Part shown: in pieces, positions 58,377-64,000 of the stretch
Layout: each line of letters starts with the position of its first letter
Numbering within the stretch: position 1 is the stretch's first letter
DNA from: Chlorops oryzae
Lineage: Eukaryota > Arthropoda > Insecta > Diptera > Chloropidae
DNA: 64,000 nt
Direction of reading: 5' to 3'
NCBI GenBank assembly: GCA_020466095.1
Contig: CM035806.1
Coordinates: 8,847,251-8,911,250 of the forward strand
Program-made: the position numbers and the translations under genes
The notes under the pieces: model-generated
Told to the model about the DNA's origin: nothing
Seen by the model: only the letters and a program-made list of their open reading frames with translations
Database searches by the model: none

Positions 58377-60100
58377 GAATGGATATTTTCAAATTTGAAC
58401 ACCATCACCATCATCAATACCATCATCACGATCATCCCCATCATCACCATCAACACCATCATCAACATTATCAACATCACATTCAAACCATCATCACTGA
58501 CATTCACTCACACAAGTCACACACATCATCACTAATCACATCTTAGGATATCCATCACACACAATTCAATCATCCTCAACCACTTATCACACACATCATC
58601 ATCACCATCATCACCATTCAACACCATCAAGCACCATCATACAACATCATCATACATCATCAAATCACCATCGAATATCATTCAACAATCATCATCACCA
58701 AACACCATCATCATCACACATCAACAACACATCATCACCATCATCAACCATTCAACACACCAAACATCACATACCATCACCATCACCATCCATCATCACC
58801 ATCAAACACATCACATCATAACCATCACACAAACATACAATCACCATCACAACATCATCACCATCAACACCATCATCACCATCATCATCATCACCATCAT
58901 CACCATCAACACACATCATCACCACCATCATCACCATCAACTCACATCATCACACACCATCACTCAACATACCATCATAACACCATCATCACCATCAACA
59001 CACAATCATCACACATCATCACCAAACCATCAACATCATCATACACCATCACACCATCATCATCACCATCACAACCATCATCACCATACAACAACCATCA
59101 TCATCCATCATCACACCATCCATCATCACCATCAACACCATCATCACCACATCATCACCATCAACACCATCATCACCACCATCACATCACACATCACACC
59201 ATCATCACCATCATCATCACCATCACACCATCATCACACCAACACCATCATCACCACATCACCATCAACCATCATCACACCACATCATCACCATCAACAC
59301 ATCATCACCATCAACACACATCATACACCATCCATCACACCATCATCACCATCATCACCATCATCACCATCAACACCATCATCACCACATCACATCATCA
59401 TCCATCAACACCATCATCACCACCATCATCACCATCACACCATCATCATCACCATCACACCATCATCACCACCATCAATCACCATCAATCACCATCATCA
59501 CATCAACACATCAATCACCATCATCACCATCACACACCATCATCACCATCAACACCATCATCCACCATCATCACTACCATCATCACACACACCATCATCA
59601 ATCACACACCATCATCACATCATCATCACCATCAATCAACCATCAATCACCATCACACATCACCCATCATCACCATCATCACACATCACCACACACACAT
59701 CATCACCATCCATCACCATCATCACACCATCATCACCACTCACTCATCATCACCATCATCGTCATCATCACCATAATCATCATAATCACCGTCATCACCA
59801 TCATCATCATCACCAACCTCACCATCATCATCACCAACTACACTATCATCATCCATCATCGTCATCATCACCATAATCATCATAATCACCGTCATCATCA
59901 TCATCACCAACACCATCATCATCACCATCAACAACATCATCACAATCAACACCATCATCACCATTACAACCATCATCACATCACCATCATCATCACCATC
60001 ATCTCAAACACCATCATCTCCATCACCATCGACAACATCAACATCATCACCAACACCATAACCATCAATTTCACCATCTTCACCAACCTCACCATAATCA
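58377..60100 (+). repeat. 1.7-kb CATCACCAT satellite array
   Basis: Long irregular array of ATCATCACCATCAACACC-like units. Near its right end units with CGTCATCATCACCATAATCA appear twice (about 59759-59800 and 59860-59900), then a transition through ATAATCATCGATAGTTTC into TATCGATA units. It forms the core of a satellite-core element whose right block is at 60145-60353. Confidence 0.9.
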
Positions 60101-60475
60101 TCGATAGTTTCTATTATCGATAATACAATCGATAATTTTTATAATCGAAAGATGAATTTTCGAGCGGCTCTTGCCCTTATCTAAATAGAGTCGTTTTTAG
60201 GAATCTGTCCACTTCAAAAAAATAGAAAGCCCTTTGTTACCGCTAGCACCACCTTTCCAATGCTAAAGTATGTAAATGTCTATGAATCAAAACTATCGAT
60301 AGTTTGAAAACATCGATAGTATCGATAGTGCTATCAATTGTTTCTCCAGCTCTATAATCGATAGTTTCGATAATCGATCATATTAATAATCGATAGCTTC
60401 AATATTGGGTAATTTAAATAATCGAAAATTTCGATAATCGATCATTTCAGTTATCGATAATTTAAGTAATCGATT
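60101..60475 (+). mobile_element. Right end of a satellite-core element with TATCGATA tracts
   Basis: TCGATAGTTTCTATTATCGA is followed by the right block (TTTTCGAGCGGCTCTTGCCC, CTAAATAGAGTCGTTTTTAG, CACCACCTTTCCAATGCTAA) ending ATTGTTTCTCCAGCTCT near 60353. More ATCGAT units follow to about 60475. Confidence 0.8.
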
Positions 60476-60702
60476 CGCTAGAAAATTTTCTCAGCAAAAA
60501 ATTGAAGCATTCTTAGAGTCAATAAAAGAAAGTGATAAACTTTGCTTAAAAACTGTACGAATTAATAAAATAGACAGAAAGTATAATTTGAAATGTTTTT
60601 CTGGCTTTCGAGAACATTTTCAATATGAATTTATTTGGACACTAAGATTTTTGATCGAAAATTTTTAGGACATTTCTCGGAAGCCTCATCATTAGTCACC
60701 AC

Positions 60703-61143
60703 CAGGGTTCGGACTATACTCCGATCGGAGTAGATCTACTCCGTTTTTTTTTTAATTTTTGAAATCTACTCCGCCACTACCCTATACCTAAAATCTACTC
60801 CGATTTTTTCACTTCACCAAACTCAAAATAATTTTGTCTATGTCACGATTTAGACGTAATGAGAACGAGTTTTTTGTGTTCCCTCGTCGTTCGCAAACAA
60901 ATTGTTGTTTTCCATACAGATGTCTCTGTATCTAAATCTTGACTGATGTAGATAAAATAATATAAGTAATATGTAAATGTAAGTTATAAATGTTTGCTTC
61001 AAATAAATTGTTGACCTTTTTTTTTTTTTGTTTTTGGTGCGAAAATGAGAAATTCCAATTTATGTTACTACCCAAAAATTCATTTCTACTCCGATTTTTT
61101 CGGTCTTCTACTACGAAGTGGGATTTCCGTAGTCCGAACACTG
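60703..61143. mobile_element. hAT-type element with CAGGGTTCGGAC ends
   Basis: A 441-bp element. CAGGGTTCGGACTATACTCC is mirrored by GTAGTCCGAACACTG, flanked by perfect 8-bp repeats GTCACCAC (60695-60702 and 61144-61151). The left interior contains CTACTCCG repeats. It is noncoding. Confidence 0.92.
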
Positions 61144-62057
61144 GTCACCACCTCCCTCATCGCATATTCATCGAAACACAAACGTTTTTGCCATGCAAGA
61201 ATTTAATAAATTACTTTTTGAAAAAAAAAAAAAAATAAAATTCAATACATATTATTCAGAGATATTTCTTAGGCTTAAATAAAAAAATCGAAATACTCTT
61301 TTTCTCGTAATAACTTCATAGGTTTGAACAATCAGCAGAAAAATTGCAGTTTTATTATTGTTAATATTTTTTGTTCGTTTTTTTTTTTTTTTTTTTGCTT
61401 TTGTGTAATAATGTCTATAAAAAATATTCAAACACGAAGGTACGTACACTAAACATCTAACCGATTTAATGCAATTAGTTTCACTTAAAAATTTTCTTAC
61501 ATAAATGTCTTTTCCGCTACAGTAAAATACAAAAAAAAAAAATTTGCAGTCTGCCAAGTACATTTTGCTATGAAAATCGATTTTAAACAATTAACGACAT
61601 AAAACACTCCAAAAATACGTTATTGCAATACACACACACACATACACAATAACTAAACGTGTTTGATCGCCTGCGGTTTTTATAAATCTTTTTGTGTAAA
61701 GCTTGTGACAAAATGTTCGCCCTTATTTTTTATAAATATAATTTTTTTTTGCATTTTTTTCATTTTTTTTTTTTGCGTTTTTTTGTATATATATTTTTTA
61801 TGTTTTTATTTAAAATTTATCAATTGAAGAGTATTAATTCTGGTTATCCGAAGGACTACATTGAATGCAATCGCATTTGAGATAGACGACAATAAGAGAG
61901 CGCATTCCTAACACATATTCGTGGCGAAGGACTAGTTATAAGCCAGAGAACAGAATACGAAAAAAAAAAAAAGGAAACAGAACTCACAACAAATTCATCT
62001 TTGATAGAGAGTCTTTTTTTTCTATATGTGTGATTGTCGAAATAGTGAAATGTATAT

Positions 62058-62288
62058 TGAGTCGCTCAGTGGATAAAGGGAATGAGTCCAAAAATTTTAA
62101 ATGGAGAGACATTTGACGTTGACTTTAAGAACAAGTTATTACAAACAAAACTCAAAATTAAAATTGCAATATTAATTCTTAGGGCTTCTTTAACAATTTT
62201 CAAAAAAAAAAAAAAAAGTCAAAAAGGAAGTGTACTCACGCTAAATCTCAAAAAACGGACTCATTCCCTTTATCCACCGAACGATTCA
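62058..62288. mobile_element. Inverted-repeat element with AAAGGGAATGAGTCC arms
   Basis: GTGGATAAAGGGAATGAGTCC is mirrored by GGACTCATTCCCTTTATCCAC, and the weaker outer parts TGAGTCGCT and CGATTCA also pair. It is about 230 bp and lies just downstream of the vlc stop codon, possibly within its 3' untranslated region. Confidence 0.75.
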
Positions 62289-62297
62289 TATGTAGGT

Positions 62298-62328
<31 letters not shown>

Positions 62329-62450
62329 CCAAAAATATGGGAAATCTTTCAAAAATATGCGAAATTCTATTGCTGCTTCTGTTCTTATTGAGACCTTAGG
62401 TTTTAAGCGTTAATTCGAATAATTTTCAGCTTTAAGCCCATTTCCACGAT

Positions 62451-62819
62451 TCAGCTTTGGTTCTCATTTATGAAAATTTCTATTGAACCCTTTGCAATGC
62501 TATCTCCATCTCCTGCTGTTGCTCCTGAAGCGGCTGCAGTTGCAGCTTCTGCTCCCACTCCCACTCCCACTTTCTCTCCATCACCCACTCCGCCGTCTGT
62601 TTCTGCCGATGCAGCCAGTGCCATTTTATTCTTACGTTTCATTTCCATCAATTGCTTACGCTGAGATTCACGCTTGAGCGCGGCAGCAGACATAGCCGCC
62701 GCCGGAGATTTCTTTGTGCTATTTCCATTGGAAACAGGTTTTGGCTTTGGAATCAAAGTTCTACCGCTTGATTTTTGCTTTTTCGGTGTTACTGAGGGAG
62801 TAGTGATGTCTTCAGTTTT
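62451..62819 (-). CDS. vlc: vulcan (GKAP/SAPAP family), last coding exon
   Basis: This encodes the C-terminal 122 residues of a DLGAP/GKAP-type scaffold, which in animals links Discs-large-type membrane guanylate kinases to other synaptic or cortical proteins. It follows acceptor TTTTTGCAG on the minus strand and reads KTEDITTPSVTPKKQKSS, then LIPKPKPVSN, AALKRESQRKQLMEMKRKN and a glycine/alanine-rich stretch. It ends GSIEIFINENQS and TGA (62451-62453). KRESQRKQLMEMKRKNK and SIEIFI match the conserved SQRQEARKRL...ESIEIYI tail of vertebrate DLGAP proteins. The last residues (NENQS) lack the PDZ-ligand form of the vertebrate tail. The neighbouring gene is ap, as in Drosophila. The family call is firm and the vlc orthology is an inference from the family plus location. 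Confidence 0.82.
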   Translation of the reverse strand, partial: KTEDITTPSVTPKKQKSSGRTLIPKPKPVSNGNSTKKSPAAAMSAAALKRESQRKQLMEMKRKNKMALAASAETDGGVGDGEKVGVGVGAEAATAAASGATAGDGDSIAKGSIEIFINENQS

Positions 62820-63271
62820 CTGCAAAAACAAACAAACAAACAAACAAAATATTACAGTTTTCGAATTTATATCTACATGCTGCTACAGTGAACTACGGAT
62901 AAATGCAACACGAATAAATGCAAAAACCTCATAAGTGCAAGGTGCTTTGAAGCCTTTTTTTTATGATTTCCCATGAAAACATGCACGTATTAATGCAAAG
63001 AACGCATAAGTGCACAAGAATTCGAGCAAAAAACGTGTTGCATTTATCCGTACTCTACTGTATTAGTTTTAAAACCACAGTTGCCGTGCCAAATGTGAAA
63101 TTTTACGAAAGAAATTTATTTTAATAAAGCCTTGCAAAGTCTACGTAAAAGAAAAATCGAACTTATGCTTCGGTGAAGAGACCGAGACCTTGAGTGAATG
63201 GTGAGCCGACGAGTATACATACGACGGTGGTCGCACACTCTTCTTTCATTGGATGTCTGAAATGCGCTTAC
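62820..63271 (-). other. vlc: vlc intron carrying a pogo-like MITE
   Basis: Bounded on the minus strand by donor GTAAGC (63271-63266) and acceptor TTTTTGCAG (ending at 62820), phase 0 on both sides. It contains the element at 62886-63060. The rest has no recognised feature. Confidence 0.8.
62886..63060. mobile_element. Pogo-like MITE
   Basis: A 175-bp element with ends CAGTGAACTACGGATAAATG and CATTTATCCGTACTCTACTG, flanked by TA (62884-62885 and 63061-63062). The interior has repeated AATAAATGCAA and CATAAGTGCA phrases. The CAGT-ended inverted repeats with GGATAA and TA duplication fit pogo/Tigger. Confidence 0.85.
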
Positions 63272-63427
63272 CTTCCAGTTATTGCTTTTGAGATTTTCAA
63301 GTTCCGCAAATATTGAATCGAATATGGTCGACTTGTAAGTTAACCATATCCCAGAAACCTTGCAAATCATCTTCGGTAGTAGGAAATTTCTCTCCTGTTA
63401 TAGCGTTCAAGTTCTTGTGACACAGAC
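63272..63427 (-). CDS. vlc: vlc internal exon with a one-base frameshift
   Basis: It starts (minus strand) after acceptor TTACGCTCAG and reads GLCHKNLNAITGEKFPTTE, DDLQGFWDMVNLQVDHI. In the same frame it would continue RFNICGT to a stop. Skipping one base (G at 63320 on the plus strand) gives DSIFAELENLKSNNWK up to donor GTAAGC. That continuation aligns without gaps to the DLGAP GH1 helical segment (FWDLLQLSIEDVSMKF, then DELYHLKANSW-like). Exon phases on both sides also work only if that base is absent. It is therefore either a sequence error, a polymorphism, or a real disabling mutation in the last part of the gene. Splicing cannot explain it, since no alternative sites surround the base. 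Confidence 0.8.
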
Positions 63428-63499
63428 CTGAGCGTAAAAGTAAACGAATATTCATATAAATTTGATGCTTTGGTATTTCAATTTGATCGTTGCTGTTAC

Positions 63500-63596
63500 C
63501 TTCGAATTGCTTCATCTTTTGTGATACCAGCAGACGTGCTTTTCCAGACGCTGATCTTAGGAGTCCGAAAATTTCTTCAGAAATATCCGGTTGAAC
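63500..63596 (-). CDS. vlc: vlc internal exon
   Basis: The acceptor on the minus strand is CTTTTGCAAAG. It reads VQPDISEEIFGLLRSASGK, then ARLLVSQKMKQFE with one base of a glycine codon before donor GTAACA. It corresponds to the start of the DLGAP GH1 domain (ISDEVLGKIRSAVG, then LLMAQKFQQF in vertebrate members). The following intron is 72 nt (63428-63499), is a multiple of three and has no in-frame stop, so a readthrough form would keep the frame. The family alignment shows it should be removed. Upstream exons lie beyond 63597 and mostly outside the window; none was recognised between 63597 and 64000. Confidence 0.82.
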
Positions 63597-64000
63597 CTTT
63601 GCAAAAGAAAAAATAAATAAAAAAGGGTACAAAAATTATATGACTTTTTGCTGATGAGAGTAGGGCGGGCAACCGAAAAGTTGCTCCAAATACTAGGTTT
63701 TAGGAAATAAAATAGATCGGATTTAAAACTCGGTATACTGATTTCGTGAACATTACGGATTGATGGGGATAATAATAATAATATAGGGAAGGCTTATAGT
63801 TTAGTCGGATGCTTATAGGGGAATGACTTAAGGGGGTCTTCTCATTGAGCAACTTTTTTTTTTCGACTTTTTTTTTTTTTTTTGCATTTATTTATAGCTT
63901 GGGTAGTTGTGAATATGTGCCCCTAAAAGGATTTTTTGAAATTCGAAATAGTTTAGAGGATATAGCCTTCTTTGTCGAGCAAGATCTGCGCTAAAACGAG
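63597..64000. other. Upstream vlc intron, nothing recognised
   Basis: An AT-rich stretch with T-tracts and no coding similarity. It probably belongs to a vlc intron. Confidence 0.5.

Noticed and set aside
59740..59979. Met/Val/Asp-rich open frame on the minus strand
   Set aside because: A direct translation of the CATCAC satellite with no independent evidence of coding.
63428..63499. The 72-nt in-frame stretch in vlc as coding sequence
   Set aside because: It has GT/AG borders and a T-rich 3' part, and removing it joins KMKQFE-G-LCHKNLN exactly as in the DLGAP family, so it is best read as a short intron.

Overview
The window is insect nuclear DNA, almost certainly from a higher (cyclorrhaphan) fly. 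It is AT-rich, with long introns, many homopolymer and microsatellite tracts and a dense load of small inverted-repeat transposons. The species cannot be fixed from the sequence alone. Two protein-coding genes are supported, and both resemble Drosophila genes that, as I recall, are chromosomal neighbours.

Gene 1 (plus strand, 14691-50236) is apterous (ap), a LIM-homeodomain transcription factor. Seven coding exons were assembled by hand: 14691-14896, 15264-15483, 20576-20715, 47766-47939, 48034-48290, 49671-49867 and 50063-50236. They join in frame to 455 codons plus TAA, with two complete LIM domains and a complete homeodomain. The missing N-terminus (about 14 residues in Drosophila) must come from an upstream exon that I could not find here, so positions 1-14690 are probably intron 1 and/or 5' flank. 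One intron of 27 kb separates the two LIM domains.

Gene 2 (minus strand, from beyond the right edge down to 62451) is the 3' end of a GKAP/SAPAP (DLGAP) family scaffold gene, most likely vulcan (vlc). Three exons are visible. One extra base at 63320 breaks the reading frame of the middle one. The two genes converge tail to tail, and about 12 kb of repeat-rich DNA separates them.

Almost all the rest is mobile-element and tandem-repeat DNA. Many insertions can be delimited exactly by target-site duplications (TSDs): seven hAT-type elements with perfect 8-bp TSDs and one with an imperfect TSD, one element with a 9-bp TSD, TTA-flanked and TA-flanked miniature elements, Tc1-like noncoding elements, and a family whose conserved ends flank exchangeable satellite cores (TATCGATA, CATCACCAT or GGGTACCC units).

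The most notable discovery is a pair of Transib-like noncoding elements (34868-36827 and 43267-44668). Both begin and end in CACAGTG. In each, one end has a 12-bp and the other a 23-bp spacer before a CAAAAA-type block, which is the arrangement of V(D)J recombination signal sequences. One copy has a 5-bp CGACG TSD proved by a paralogous empty site in this same window.

The stretches with few repeats (about 26.4-28.2, 33.2-34.8, 37.0-38.3 and 41.8-43.1 kb, all in the 27-kb ap intron) are where regulatory DNA would most plausibly be sought, but no individual enhancer can be demonstrated.
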